A stretch of 41,358 nucleotides of DNA from Ruminococcus sp. (GTDB lineage: Bacteria; Bacillota; Clostridia; Oscillospirales; Ruminococcaceae): the NCBI GenBank assembly GCA_030533265.1, contig JAUNJM010000011.1:1-41358 (forward strand). Direction: 5' to 3'. This document shows, one piece after another, positions 24,417 through 33,197 of this stretch. The notes beneath the pieces were generated by a model. The model made no database searches and was not told where the DNA came from. It saw only the letters and a list, made by a program, of their open reading frames with translations. The position numbers and the translations under genes were made by a program. How positions within the stretch are numbered: the first letter of the stretch is position 1; each line of letters opens with the position of its first letter.

Positions 24417-24787
24417 AGCGGATAGTTTTGTGCATAACCATCCTGGGAACGATTATAGCAGTGTCGGTGTTCTCACTTTTCGTACTTCATAAGAACAACA
24501 CAAGGCTGATAGAAATGCTTGACGATGTGATTGAAGCGTATGACAATGCTCCTGACGAGGTGTCCGAAAAAGTGGATAGTATTGAGCAATATTGGGAGGA
24601 CTATTATATCCGTATATCATTTTTGGTACAGTCGTCAACGCTTGATAATATATCATACTCGGTTGCAAGACTGGGATCAATGTATGAGCAGGATTCGGAT
24701 GAATTTGTGTCTGAGTGTGAAAGCATAAAATACTGGGTGAAGCGGGTTTATGATAGCCAGTTCCCACATTTTTATTCTGTTTTATAA
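24413..24787 (+). CDS. DUF4363-family small membrane protein
   Basis: A 124-residue protein with one N-terminal helix (about 4-26) and an extracytoplasmic helical domain (NTRLIEMLDDVIEAYDN, then SVARLGSMYEQDSDEF). It fits DUF4363, which often accompanies DUF421 genes in Clostridia. The start overlaps the DUF421 stop by four bases, so the two are translationally coupled and likely form one membrane complex. No catalytic residue is evident. No terminator follows; the next gene has its own promoter. Confidence 0.85.
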   Translation: MKRIVLCITILGTIIAVSVFSLFVLHKNNTRLIEMLDDVIEAYDNAPDEVSEKVDSIEQYWEDYYIRISFLVQSSTLDNISYSVARLGSMYEQDSDEFVSECESIKYWVKRVYDSQFPHFYSVL

Positions 24788-24810
24788 GGGTAAAAAAGTC
24801 CAAAAAGTGG

Positions 24811-24839
24811 TTGAAAAAAACATAAAAATGTATTATAAT
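24811..24839 (+). promoter_or_regulatory. Sigma-A promoter of the beta-CASP nuclease gene
   Basis: TTGAAA (24811-24816), 17-base spacer, TATAAT (24834-24839). The element closely resembles the cysteine desulfurase promoter at 29780-29808, including most of the spacer. Confidence 0.7.
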
Positions 24840-24882
24840 GCTCTTAGAAGATTAATATTTTTAGCAGTGAGGAGGCGTAAAT

Positions 24883-26466
24883 ATGAAAGTAACATTCATC
24901 GGTGCAACACATGAGGTCACAGGAAGCTGTACGTTTATCGAAGCTTGTGGAGTAAAGTTTCTTGTGGATTTCGGAATGGAGCAGGGGTTTAATGTCTATG
25001 AAAACAAGCAGATACCATGTGCTCCGTCGGCGATAGATTTTGTATTGCTCACTCATGCCCATATTGACCACTCAGGACTTCTGCCGTTGCTCTATGCAGG
25101 AGGCTTTTCGGGAAAGATTCACGCAACGACAGCTACCTGCAACCTGTGTGATATAATGCTCAGGGACTCGGCACATATACAGGAATTTGAAGCTGAATGG
25201 AGAAACCGTAAGGGCAGACGTAAAGGTCATACGGAGATAGAGCCGTTATATACAATGGCGGATGCTGAGGGAACGATAAAATGCTTTGTGCCACATAATT
25301 ATGACGAGAAAATCAGTATTTGTGAGGGCATTGAAGCACGTTTCGTAGATGCAGGGCATCTTCTTGGTTCAGCAACGGTTGAAATATGGATAACCGAGGA
25401 CGGACAGACAAGAAAGTTCGTGTTTTCAGGTGACATAGGTAATCTGAATCAGCCGTTGATAAGAGATCCACAGTATGTCACTGAGGCAGATTATGTCATT
25501 ATGGAGTCTACATATGGCAACCGTCTGCACAACGCACCGATAGATTACGCTTCTGCACTTGCTGAGGTACTGCAAACAACGTTTGATAAGGGTGGCAATG
25601 TTGTTATACCCGCATTTTCGGTAGGCAGAACACAGGAAATGCTCTATTTTCTCAGACGTATCAAACAGGAGCAGATGGTGACAGGACACAGCGATTTCAC
25701 GGTATATGTTGACTCGCCACTCGCTATTGAGGCTACAGAGATTTTTAACAAAAACAAGGATTCCTGCTTTGATGATGAGGCTATGGAATTTGTTGGTAAA
25801 GGCATAAATCCGATAAAGTTTGACGGTCTGAAAACCTCGGTTTCAAGTGATGAATCAAGAGCAATAAACTTTGATAAAACACCAAAAGTTATCATTTCAG
25901 CAAGTGGAATGTGTGAGGCTGGAAGAATAAAGCATCACCTCAAGCATAATCTGTGGAGAGAGGAATGTACGGTAGTATTTGTCGGTTATCAGGCAGTGAA
26001 CACACTTGGCAGAAGTCTGGTTGAGGGTGCAAAAAGAGTCAAGCTGTTTGGTGAGGAGATACAGGTTAATGCAACGATAAAAACACTTCCGGGTGTAAGT
26101 GGCCATGCTGACTTAAACGGCCTGAATATGTGGATTTCGTGCATCGAAAAGCCGTTCAAGGTATTTGTGATACACGGTGAAGATTCGGTGGTTGATGAGT
26201 TCACTCAGCACCTTGTAAAAGATTTTTCACTCGATGCGTATGCTCCTTACAGTGGTGCGGTTCTTGATGCTTTGACAGGGGAATTTGTCAATTCTGTTCC
26301 GGAAAAAATCAATAAGAAGCCACACTATTCTACTGCTTACAGCAGGCTGACTGCAACCCTTGACAGACTTACAAGGATCGTTAAGAACAGTTCAGGTTTT
26401 ACCAACAAAGAGCTTGCAAAAATGACGGATACGCTCAACAATATCTGTAACAAATGGGAAGAGTAA
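24883..26466 (+). CDS. MBL-fold beta-CASP RNA exonuclease/hydrolase
   Basis: A metallo-beta-lactamase fold nuclease of the beta-CASP group (YSH1/CPSF-73-like), probably acting on RNA. In 527 residues the zinc motif THAHIDHSG lies at 57-65, DAGHLLGSATVEI supplies the next ligand His, FSGDIGN the Asp, and VIMESTYGNRLH begins the beta-CASP insert. The later motifs VIISASGMCEAGRIKHHL and PGVSGHADLNGL are also present. This type differs from RNase J, which has a separate C-terminal domain. GGAGG ribosome site before the ATG. With rny in the same window, RNA turnover is a local theme, though not in one operon. Substrate unknown. Confidence 0.93.
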   Translation: MKVTFIGATHEVTGSCTFIEACGVKFLVDFGMEQGFNVYENKQIPCAPSAIDFVLLTHAHIDHSGLLPLLYAGGFSGKIHATTATCNLCDIMLRDSAHIQEFEAEWRNRKGRRKGHTEIEPLYTMADAEGTIKCFVPHNYDEKISICEGIEARFVDAGHLLGSATVEIWITEDGQTRKFVFSGDIGNLNQPLIRDPQYVTEADYVIMESTYGNRLHNAPIDYASALAEVLQTTFDKGGNVVIPAFSVGRTQEMLYFLRRIKQEQMVTGHSDFTVYVDSPLAIEATEIFNKNKDSCFDDEAMEFVGKGINPIKFDGLKTSVSSDESRAINFDKTPKVIISASGMCEAGRIKHHLKHNLWREECTVVFVGYQAVNTLGRSLVEGAKRVKLFGEEIQVNATIKTLPGVSGHADLNGLNMWISCIEKPFKVFVIHGEDSVVDEFTQHLVKDFSLDAYAPYSGAVLDALTGEFVNSVPEKINKKPHYSTAYSRLTATLDRLTRIVKNSSGFTNKELAKMTDTLNNICNKWEE

Positions 26467-26523
26467 CAAGAAAACATGATTTAACATATCATATACTATA
26501 TCGTTTTTTAAAAGGGAGTAAAT

Positions 26524-27459
26524 ATGAGAAGGATTCATACATCTGCAATAAACAGAAAGCTCAAAGAAAATGATGTTGCTTTTATAAAAAGGTGCGAGGA
26601 TGATTATTTTTCGCAGGTGAAGGAAATGGCAGAAACAATATACCAACGTGGCGATTCAAGACCGATAGTCCTGCTTTCAGGACCGTCAGGATCGGGCAAG
26701 ACCACGACGGCATTAAAGATTGAGGAGTATCTTGATGCAAAAGGAATGTCTACCCATACCATTTCTATGGACGGATATTTCCTGCCTGTTGAACATAGTC
26801 CAAAAGCTCTGACCGAAACGGGTGAGGTCGATTACGAGTCACCATACAGGCTTGATATTCCGTTGCTCAATGAACATATGATGAAAATTGCAAACTGCGA
26901 GGAGGTCTGTCTGCCGCAGTTTGATTTCAAAACGCAGTCCCGAATCAAAGGAGAAACGCTTAAAAGAAAGCATGGTGACATAGTTATCTTTGAGGGTATC
27001 CATGCACTCAATCCCGATGTTACGGGCTTGAGCGATGAGATTGCAAATTGTGTCTATGTCAGTGTCAGAACGAGGTTGCAGCTTACAAACGGAGCGTGTC
27101 TGCATCCTTGTATGATAAGACTTATGCGAAGAATTATCCGTGACAGAAGCTATCGGGGACGTCAGCTTGTTGATACCTTTGCACTTTTTGACAGTGTTGA
27201 GCGTGGTGAAAATCTTTATATAATGCCATACAAGCACCGTGCTGAGTTCAATATTGATACATTCTTCGGATATGAGGTTTCACTCTATAAAAGCTTTTTG
27301 AGCGATGAAATTTCAAAGCTTCTGCAAAGCAGTGATGATTATGAAAAATTGGATATGATACGTCAGGCGTTTGAAGAAATTGATGACCTGGATACAGCAA
27401 AAATCCCAGAAAACTCGCTGATAAGGGAGTTTATCGGAGGAAGTGCTTATAAATACTAA
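26524..27459 (+). CDS. Uridine kinase-like P-loop kinase
   Basis: A 311-residue kinase of the uridine kinase/phosphoribulokinase family. Walker A is GPSGSGKTTT (53-62), followed by TISMDGYF (the substrate-binding Asp region), YRLDIPLL, VIFEGIHALNPDV and a lid with RLMRRIIRDRSYRGR. Clostridia often have a roughly 550-residue form in which this kinase follows a TGS/threonyl-tRNA synthetase-like part; here only the kinase part is present, with its own start after AAAAGGGAG. It lies 57 bases after the nuclease gene without a terminator, so they may be co-transcribed. True substrate uncertain: uridine/cytidine or another phosphate acceptor. Confidence 0.88.
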   Translation: MRRIHTSAINRKLKENDVAFIKRCEDDYFSQVKEMAETIYQRGDSRPIVLLSGPSGSGKTTTALKIEEYLDAKGMSTHTISMDGYFLPVEHSPKALTETGEVDYESPYRLDIPLLNEHMMKIANCEEVCLPQFDFKTQSRIKGETLKRKHGDIVIFEGIHALNPDVTGLSDEIANCVYVSVRTRLQLTNGACLHPCMIRLMRRIIRDRSYRGRQLVDTFALFDSVERGENLYIMPYKHRAEFNIDTFFGYEVSLYKSFLSDEISKLLQSSDDYEKLDMIRQAFEEIDDLDTAKIPENSLIREFIGGSAYKY

Positions 27460-27463
27460 ACAT

Positions 27464-27496
27464 AGCCGTGCCGATATATATTGGCACGGCTTTTTA
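27464..27496 (+). terminator. Terminator of the nuclease-kinase unit
   Basis: Long GC-rich stem AGCCGTGCC (27464-27472) with GGCACGGCT (27483-27491), ending in TTTTT. Confidence 0.88.
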
Positions 27497-27609
27497 GTCA
27501 TCATGAAATACTCAGCAACACGCTCAACATTCGATGATATCGAAAGATTTTGTGCTTCGATGGTTGCAGTACAGGTGTGTTCATTCAAATTATACGCTGT
27601 TAATATGTA

Positions 27610-27640
27610 AAGAGCTATCATTTGGGATAGCTCTTTTATC
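27610..27640 (-). terminator. Terminator after rubrerythrin
   Basis: An 11-base-pair stem (27610-27620 with 27627-27637) just beyond the rubrerythrin stop on the minus strand. A/T runs flank both arms. Confidence 0.75.
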
Positions 27641-27642
27641 TT

Positions 27643-28248
27643 TTATTGATTCCGGCAGGTCCATGGAGTCATGTTCAAGCGGATAAAGTAACCCTGCTCA
27701 ACTGAGCATACAGGGCAAACTTCAGGAGCCTGCGTACTTTCCATAATAAATCCGCAGTTAAGGCAATACCATGTTTCTGTCTGTTCTGATGAGAACAGCT
27801 TGTCCTGCTCCATAAGCTTTGCAAAACATTCAAAGCGCTCTGCGTGATGGTTTTCAATTTTAGCGATGTTGGTGAAGTCCTGAGCGATTTTTGCAAAACC
27901 TTCATCTCTTGCAACCTGAGCGAATGAAGGATAAACATCATCAAACTCTTCGTTTTCATTGTGAGAAGCCATTTTAAGCAGTTCGAGAGTGTTAGCAGAA
28001 ATGTCAACAGGATAACCGCCATTGATTTCAATAGTCTGACCTGCACAGTCTGTCAGATGATCGTAGAAGACGCCGGCATGAATCTTTTCCTGATTTGCAG
28101 TAAACTTGAAAAGGTCAGCTAAAACGTAAAGCTTTTGTTGTTTAGCCTGCTTTTCAGCCAGAGTGTAACGGTTTCTTGCCTGGCTTTCACCTGCAAATGC
28201 TCTCATAAGATTTGTTTTTGTTTTGCTTGAATTAAAATCAATACTCAT
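27643..28248 (-). CDS. Rubrerythrin
   Basis: A non-haem diiron peroxidase that removes hydrogen peroxide in anaerobes, using electrons passed through its rubredoxin domain. The 201 residues contain a four-helix ferritin-like domain with the iron ligands (AFAGESQARNRY, NQEKIHAGVFYDHL, VARDEGFAKIAQDF, IENHHAERFE), then a C-terminal rubredoxin-type iron centre with two Cys pairs, CLNCG and CPVC, 16 residues apart. The ATG follows TGGAGG. It lies 22 bases after the ypeB stop and is very likely co-transcribed with ypeB. Confidence 0.96.
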   Translation of the reverse strand: MSIDFNSSKTKTNLMRAFAGESQARNRYTLAEKQAKQQKLYVLADLFKFTANQEKIHAGVFYDHLTDCAGQTIEINGGYPVDISANTLELLKMASHNENEEFDDVYPSFAQVARDEGFAKIAQDFTNIAKIENHHAERFECFAKLMEQDKLFSSEQTETWYCLNCGFIMESTQAPEVCPVCSVEQGYFIRLNMTPWTCRNQ

Positions 28249-28270
28249 AATAAAACCTCCATTAAATAAT

Positions 28271-29614
28271 TTACATAGTTAAAGTTCCGTTTTCGCTTTC
28301 AAAGAGAATGAGAATCTGTTCTTCCTTACCGGTCACAGCGTTGACGTAAACAAGAACGTGCTTACCCTCCTGATTTTTGCACTTGAACTCATAGCACAAA
28401 CGCTCCTGAGTACCCTTTGACGGAATCAGTGCAAGCTGACGGCTCTCGACAGTCAGCATAGGTGAAACAGCCTTTTGAGCCTCAATAGGAGAGATGCGTT
28501 TTTCAGGGTAATTTCGTGTTGTGTGATTTACGATAAAGCCGCGTGCATCATATCCGAGAGTTTCGCCATTGTCGAGTGCTATTGACACTTTGACAAGGTC
28601 GGTGTAAACACAGATATCATTGTCGTTGTAAGCGAAATTCACAGTGAGAATACCGTTGTAATTCTCGTAATAGGTCGTTTTCATAGAGTTGATACCAAGG
28701 TCGTCAAGGAATTTCTGAGCGTATTTAACACCCTCATCTAATGATATATTTTCACTGTTGACAATACGGCTTTTGAGAAAATAAGAGATATAGCCACCGT
28801 TTTTAGTGACGGCACAGCAGATAGAGCCCTTGTCATCAGAGAAAACCCATGAAGGCATTTTGCCTGCTTCTTCTGTGACCTGAGTGAAATCGGTTGAGTT
28901 TATGCCGGTACACATAGTAGCACGTTCAAGGGCTTTCTTTTTAGTAATCTCATCGGCATTTTCAGTCATTTTTGGCGTTTTTTCGAGAATGTGATCAGAG
29001 AATGGACCATCATAAATGAGCGTAGGGTAAGAATCAAAGCCCTCCTCAAAATCGGTAAAGCCTTCGGTAACGGTCGGTGAATTTTCCTCAGGGGCAGTCA
29101 TTGACGATGCAACGGTAGAAAGGCTTATCTCACCACTGTTGATACTGTTTTCAAGCTGCCACATATCGTTGCAAAGCCTGTCAGAAAAATCGTGAAGAGT
29201 CGCAAGCTTTTTGTACTCATCATCAGTGATTTTCTCGCCGTTAGCAGATTTTTCCGATAGCGAAAGAGCATAGTTGCCGACTTGGGAGAGAAATTTGTAG
29301 GTATTTTCAAGCTGAAGCTCCTCTATAGGAAGCTGTGCAAGAGCAGCCTTTGCAGAAGCAGAGTCAAGCCAGAGCTTTGAGGAAAGCTGCTGTTGAAGCT
29401 GCGGAGTACCTGCATATATTTGCTTTTCAAGTGTGTTGTTGATGTTGTCGGCAGCAGTTGAAAGCTCCTCAACAGCACGCATATACGAGTATTCCAACGC
29501 ACGACTATTGATATTGTTGTTGATCATGAGCTGGATATTTCTGATTGAAAGTGCCGAAACTCCTGCGATCGCAAATGAAATTATCCTGACAATGTTTCGC
29601 TTTGAAATATACAT
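28271..29614 (-). CDS. ypeB: Germination protein YpeB
   Basis: Spore inner-membrane protein that stabilises the cortex-lytic enzyme SleB until germination. The 447 residues start with one membrane helix (about 9-26), followed by a long helical region (EELSTAADNINNTLEKQ onward) and, from about 230 to the end, PepSY-type repeats (ALERATMCTGINSTDFT, FLDDLGINSMKTTYYENYNG, ISPIEAQKAVSPMLTV). Length and order match YpeB. The usual neighbour sleB is not adjacent; a SleB/CwlJ-type hydrolase is 5 kb away at 34404. AAAAGGAG lies upstream of the ATG. A sigma-G-like promoter and a TGTACA operator cluster lie between it and the desulfurase gene. Confidence 0.9.
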   Translation of the reverse strand: MYISKRNIVRIISFAIAGVSALSIRNIQLMINNNINSRALEYSYMRAVEELSTAADNINNTLEKQIYAGTPQLQQQLSSKLWLDSASAKAALAQLPIEELQLENTYKFLSQVGNYALSLSEKSANGEKITDDEYKKLATLHDFSDRLCNDMWQLENSINSGEISLSTVASSMTAPEENSPTVTEGFTDFEEGFDSYPTLIYDGPFSDHILEKTPKMTENADEITKKKALERATMCTGINSTDFTQVTEEAGKMPSWVFSDDKGSICCAVTKNGGYISYFLKSRIVNSENISLDEGVKYAQKFLDDLGINSMKTTYYENYNGILTVNFAYNDNDICVYTDLVKVSIALDNGETLGYDARGFIVNHTTRNYPEKRISPIEAQKAVSPMLTVESRQLALIPSKGTQERLCYEFKCKNQEGKHVLVYVNAVTGKEEQILILFESENGTLTM

Positions 29615-29657
29615 AAATAAACTCCTTTTTTGTACAATAAACTGTACCTTTTGGAAA

Positions 29658-29686
29658 TATTATTTGCACAAGGGGAGAAAATATAC
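29658..29686 (-). promoter_or_regulatory. Possible sigma-G-type promoter of ypeB-rubrerythrin
   Basis: On the minus strand GTATA (29682-29686), 17 bases, AATAATA (29658-29664), matching the sigma-G pattern GNATR / CATNNTA at all but the first -10 base. ypeB is a known sigma-G gene in Bacillus. Confidence 0.4.
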
Positions 29687-29779
29687 ATCGGTTTATGATT
29701 GATTTAACAGGTCAATAAAATGTACACAAACAATAAAGTGTACAGATTAACGTACTCAAACAATTTGATGATCCGACGG

Positions 29780-29808
29780 TTGAAAAAAATATAAAAATGT
29801 GATATAAT
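29780..29808 (+). promoter_or_regulatory. Sigma-A promoter of desulfurase-thiI
   Basis: TTGAAA (29780-29785), 17-base spacer, TATAAT (29803-29808). Confidence 0.7.
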
Positions 29809-29844
29809 TATAATATCTGTACACTTGTGAAAGGAAATGTTTTG

Positions 29845-30975
29845 ATGATATATTTAGATAATGCAGCAACGACAATGCCGAGTCAAAGAGTTTGCGATGA
29901 GATAAAGTCAGGACTTGAGTGTTTTGGTAATCCGTCATCATTGCACAGATTGGGAGTTGAGGCAGAGAAAAAGCTCGAAAATTCGAGAGAAACGATAGCG
30001 AAAGCTCTTGGAGTTCAGCCACAGGAGATATATTTTACCTCAGGAGCGACCGAGAGTAATAATACAGCGATTTTCGGTTCTGCAAAGAAGTTCGGGAAAA
30101 GAAAAAAACGTGTCGTTACGACGTCCATAGAGCATCCGTCCGTTGCAGAAGCGTTCAATCGGTTGGAAACCGAGGGCTTTGAGGTAGTGCGTGTTGCACC
30201 GGATGAGCAGGGCAGGATTACCGCCTCAGACATAGTATCTGCTGTTGATGAAAACACTTTTCTTGTAAGCTGTATGCTTGTCAACAACGAAAATGGCTAC
30301 ATACTTCCTGTAGCAAAAGCTTTTGGTGCAATAAAAAAACGCTTTCCTGATGTTCTGACTCACTGCGATTGCGTTCAGGCATTTATGAAAATACCGTTGA
30401 AAGCCAAAACACTGGGGGCCGATATGATCTCGTTGAGTGCACACAAGATTCATGGTCCTAAGGGTGTTGGTGCATTGTATCTCAAAAAGGGAGTGACAAT
30501 TCCATCGCTCTTGATTGGTGGAGGGCAGGAAAGGACGTTCCGTTCCGGAACTGAGTCGGTGCCACTTATCTGCGGATTTGCCGGAGCAGTAGAGGAACTT
30601 TCCGGCGACGTGTCAGAGCGTTTTGAATATGTGAAAAGCTTACAGGCCTATCTTTTTGAAAAATGCAGGGAGCATGATTTTATACATATCAATTCTGATG
30701 ATGACTGCTCACCATATGTCAACAGTATTGCACTAAGCGGTCTTAAATCCGAAGTTCTTCTGCATTTTCTTGAGGAACGTGACATATTCGTTTCAAGTGG
30801 ATCAGCTTGCTCAAAGGGTAAAAAGAGCAGTGTGTTGAAAGAATTTAAGGTTGATAACAAGTATCTTGATTCAACCATTCGCATAAGTTTTTCAAAGAAT
30901 AACACAAAAACTGATGTGGATACACTTATTGAAAATTTGCTTGAAGCAGATAAAAAACTATGTAAAATCAAGTAG
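29845..30975 (+). CDS. NifS-like cysteine desulfurase, partner of ThiI
   Basis: PLP enzyme that takes sulfur from cysteine as a persulfide. The 376 residues start MIYLDNAATT and contain TSGATESNN (PLP phosphate site), SIEHPSV, the PLP lysine in SAHKIHGPKG (Lys201), RSGTE, and the catalytic Cys322 in SSGSACSKGKKSSVL. The following gene is thiI, as in the NifZ-ThiI pair of Bacillus, so it most likely feeds tRNA 4-thiouridine synthesis rather than iron-sulfur clusters; that is inference from context. Start chosen at the ATG at 29845, 7 bases after AAAGGAAA, instead of the GTG at 29827 that precedes that site. Confidence 0.94.
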   Translation: MIYLDNAATTMPSQRVCDEIKSGLECFGNPSSLHRLGVEAEKKLENSRETIAKALGVQPQEIYFTSGATESNNTAIFGSAKKFGKRKKRVVTTSIEHPSVAEAFNRLETEGFEVVRVAPDEQGRITASDIVSAVDENTFLVSCMLVNNENGYILPVAKAFGAIKKRFPDVLTHCDCVQAFMKIPLKAKTLGADMISLSAHKIHGPKGVGALYLKKGVTIPSLLIGGGQERTFRSGTESVPLICGFAGAVEELSGDVSERFEYVKSLQAYLFEKCREHDFIHINSDDDCSPYVNSIALSGLKSEVLLHFLEERDIFVSSGSACSKGKKSSVLKEFKVDNKYLDSTIRISFSKNNTKTDVDTLIENLLEADKKLCKIK

Positions 30976-31038
30976 AACAAGTGTTTTATACTATTTATAA
31001 TATATAATAGCTAAATTTTTAAAGGACGGTATGATAAA

Positions 31039-32214
31039 ATGAGAGAACTGATTTTGTGCAAATACGGAGAAATTGCATTAAAAGGACTGAATAAGAATAC
31101 ATTTGAAAGTATGCTTGTGAAAAATGTTAAACGCAGATTGAGATACTGTGGAAAGTTTGACTATTCAAGAGCACAGTCAACACTTTATATCGAGCCACTC
31201 AGCGATGATATTGACATGGAGGAAGTTGAGGACAAGCTGAAAAAGGTTTTCGGTATTGCGAAACTTTGCAGGGCATTGATGGTTGAGAAGAATATGGATT
31301 CGATACTTACAGATCCGATAGAGTACCTTGAGGACGCATTGCTCGGTGCAAAGACTTTCAAGGTCAATGCAAAGAGAGCTGACAAGAAGTTTCCACTGAA
31401 ATCTCCTGAGATTTGCCGTGAGTTTGGACACACAATACTTGAAAAGTACCCACATCTGACGGTCGATGTACATAATCCCGATGTTACGGTAACAGTCGAA
31501 ATAAGAGAGGAGCACGCTTTTGTACACGCACTGAAAATTGATGGTGCGGGTGGAATGCCTGTCGGAAGCAGTGGAAAAGCAATGCTTTTGTTGTCAGGAG
31601 GAATTGACTCACCGGTAGCAGGGTATATGATTGCAAAACGTGGAGTATGTGTTGAGGCTATCCACTTTGAAGCTCCGCCGTATACGTCCGAGCGTGCAAG
31701 AATGAAGGTAGAAAAGCTTGCAGAAAAAATGGCTGCATATTGTGGCGATATAAATTTCCACTGTGTACCTTTTACTGAGATTCAGGAAGTATTGAGAGAT
31801 AACTGCCCTGAGGAGCTTTTCACGATTATCATGCGTAGACTCATGATGGAAATTGCACAGCGTTTCTGTGAAAAGGAAAATATCCAGTGCCTTGTTACAG
31901 GAGAGAGTATCGGACAGGTCGCAAGTCAGACGATGTATGCAATGGTCTGCACTGACGCTGTCTGCAGAATACCTGTTTTCAGACCATGTATCGGACTTGA
32001 CAAGTCAGAGATCGTTGAGATTTCAAGAAAGATTGATACCTTTGAAACTTCTATTGAGCCATACGAGGACTGCTGTACTGTTTTCACTCCACGTCATCCG
32101 AAAACAAAGCCTGTTCTTGAAGAAGTTGAAAAAGCACAGTCGGCTTACGATTTTGAACCGCTTATTCAGAAAGCAATAGCCGAAACAAAGGTATATCTTA
32201 TAAGAAACAAATGA
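31039..32214 (+). CDS. thiI: tRNA 4-thiouridine synthase ThiI
   Basis: Adenylates U8 of tRNA and inserts sulfur to form 4-thiouridine. The 391 residues have an N-terminal ferredoxin-like and THUMP RNA-binding part (about 1-165, with FKVNAKRADKKFPLKS) and a PP-loop ATPase part with LLSGGIDSPVAGYM (SGGIDS at 186-191). CLVTGESIGQVASQT follows, then DCCTVFTPRHPKTKP, carrying the conserved Cys pair. It lacks the C-terminal rhodanese domain of the E. coli enzyme, as is usual in Firmicutes, so sulfur should come directly from the desulfurase 63 bases upstream. AAAGGACGG precedes the ATG. Confidence 0.96.
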   Translation: MRELILCKYGEIALKGLNKNTFESMLVKNVKRRLRYCGKFDYSRAQSTLYIEPLSDDIDMEEVEDKLKKVFGIAKLCRALMVEKNMDSILTDPIEYLEDALLGAKTFKVNAKRADKKFPLKSPEICREFGHTILEKYPHLTVDVHNPDVTVTVEIREEHAFVHALKIDGAGGMPVGSSGKAMLLLSGGIDSPVAGYMIAKRGVCVEAIHFEAPPYTSERARMKVEKLAEKMAAYCGDINFHCVPFTEIQEVLRDNCPEELFTIIMRRLMMEIAQRFCEKENIQCLVTGESIGQVASQTMYAMVCTDAVCRIPVFRPCIGLDKSEIVEISRKIDTFETSIEPYEDCCTVFTPRHPKTKPVLEEVEKAQSAYDFEPLIQKAIAETKVYLIRNK

Positions 32215-32600
32215 TTTTAAAGCTGAAAACCTTTACAGACCAGAAAAATACAAAAATTATAAAAATATACAATGGAATGATTTGTAAATATTAAATTTTA
32301 CAAATTGTGGTGTGTCAAGCTTGAAAGCTTTATGAAAATGCATTTATTGTAACCAAGGTTACACTATGGTTAAAACGGACTAAATTTGTAACTAAAATTG
32401 ACCCTGTTTGTGTGCAAAATGCAGAGCTGAATTTCACGATACTCGATTTTTCCCTATTTTGCGACGTTTTCGACGTATTACAACAAAAGTGAAAATATGA
32501 TATTATTTACAAAACAGTTAATAAAATTCAGTGAAACGGCTGATTTTAAGTTAAAAAATATTATGACGTTAATAATTATTTAAAAAACAAGTGGGATTTT
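32215..32600. other. AT-rich intergenic region with inverted repeats
   Basis: No gene is seen in these 386 bases. They hold an inverted repeat ATTTGTAAA/TTTACAAAT (32280-32305), a short palindrome-like site GTAACC-AA-GGTTAC (32349-32362), and a weak promoter TTACAA-17-TATTAT (32478-32506) that could serve the cinA-sortase unit. No good terminator for thiI was found. Confidence 0.4.
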
Positions 32601-33197
32601 ATGTGCAAAGTTGTTAGAAAAGAGGTGCGAAGGACTGTGATTTTTGCTGATGATGACAAAATGGTAACAGACTCTATTGACAGAAAAGTAAAGGGTGTAG
32701 TAGAATATTTTATGACAAAGGGAATAACTTTGAGTACAGCAGAAAGCTGTACCGGAGGAATGCTCAGCATGATGATAACATCTGTTGCAGGAGCGTCAAA
32801 GGTTTTTCTTGGTGGTGTCTGTTCTTATACGGAGCAGATGAAGATGAATGTTCTCGGAGTCAGCGAAAGCACTCTGGAAAATTACACCGTCTATTCTCCG
32901 CAGGTTGCATCACAGATGAGTCTGGGAGTTATGAGATTGACGGGTTCTGACGCATCGGTGGGAATAACAGGCCTTGCAGGTCCTGATGGCGGAACTGATG
33001 ATAAACCGATCGGAACGGTGTACGTTTCGGTGAGATATAAGAATCTCGAAACGGTAAAGGATCTCAGACTTTATGACGACTATGAGGAATTGGATAGGAC
33101 AAAAATCCGAACGCTGACAACTATTAAAGCTCTTGAAATGCTCAGGGAGCTGTGTGAGAATATGAAAGTTGAGGATGTTAAAAATGTCAATGGCTAA
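32601..33197 (+). CDS. CinA C-terminal domain protein (nicotinamide-nucleotide amidase, PncC-like)
   Basis: Stand-alone C-terminal CinA domain, which in PncC deamidates NMN to nicotinate mononucleotide to recycle NAD by-products. Of 198 residues, about 160 make the domain: TAESCTGGMLSMMIT, GGVCSYTEQMKMNVLGV, and ITGLAGPDGGTDDKPIGTVYVSV. The N-terminal molybdopterin-binding half of full CinA is missing, which is common. The first 25 or so residues are unusually basic, and the start is unsure: ATG 32601 has a poor ribosome site, while GTG 32637 follows GAAGG closely. The end overlaps the sortase start by 14 bases. Confidence 0.88.
   Translation: MCKVVRKEVRRTVIFADDDKMVTDSIDRKVKGVVEYFMTKGITLSTAESCTGGMLSMMITSVAGASKVFLGGVCSYTEQMKMNVLGVSESTLENYTVYSPQVASQMSLGVMRLTGSDASVGITGLAGPDGGTDDKPIGTVYVSVRYKNLETVKDLRLYDDYEELDRTKIRTLTTIKALEMLRELCENMKVEDVKNVNG

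Larger units (their letters stand above)
29631..29823. promoter_or_regulatory. Cluster of TGTACA sites in a divergent promoter region
   Basis: Exact TGTACA occurs at 29631, 29721, 29739 and 29818, with near copies at 29643 and 29751. TGTACAC (29721-29727) and GTGTACA (29738-29744) form a 7-base inverted repeat. Two 16-base sites of the form GTACAG-N-TTA-NN-GTAC lie in opposite orientations at 29632-29647 and 29740-29755. The last TGTACA covers the desulfurase transcription start. This looks like an operator for one regulator; its identity is unknown. Confidence 0.45.

Noticed and set aside
19834..27459. A mobile or defence island
   Set aside because: No transposase, integrase, repeats or toxin-antitoxin genes; all genes are typical chromosomal spore or housekeeping genes.
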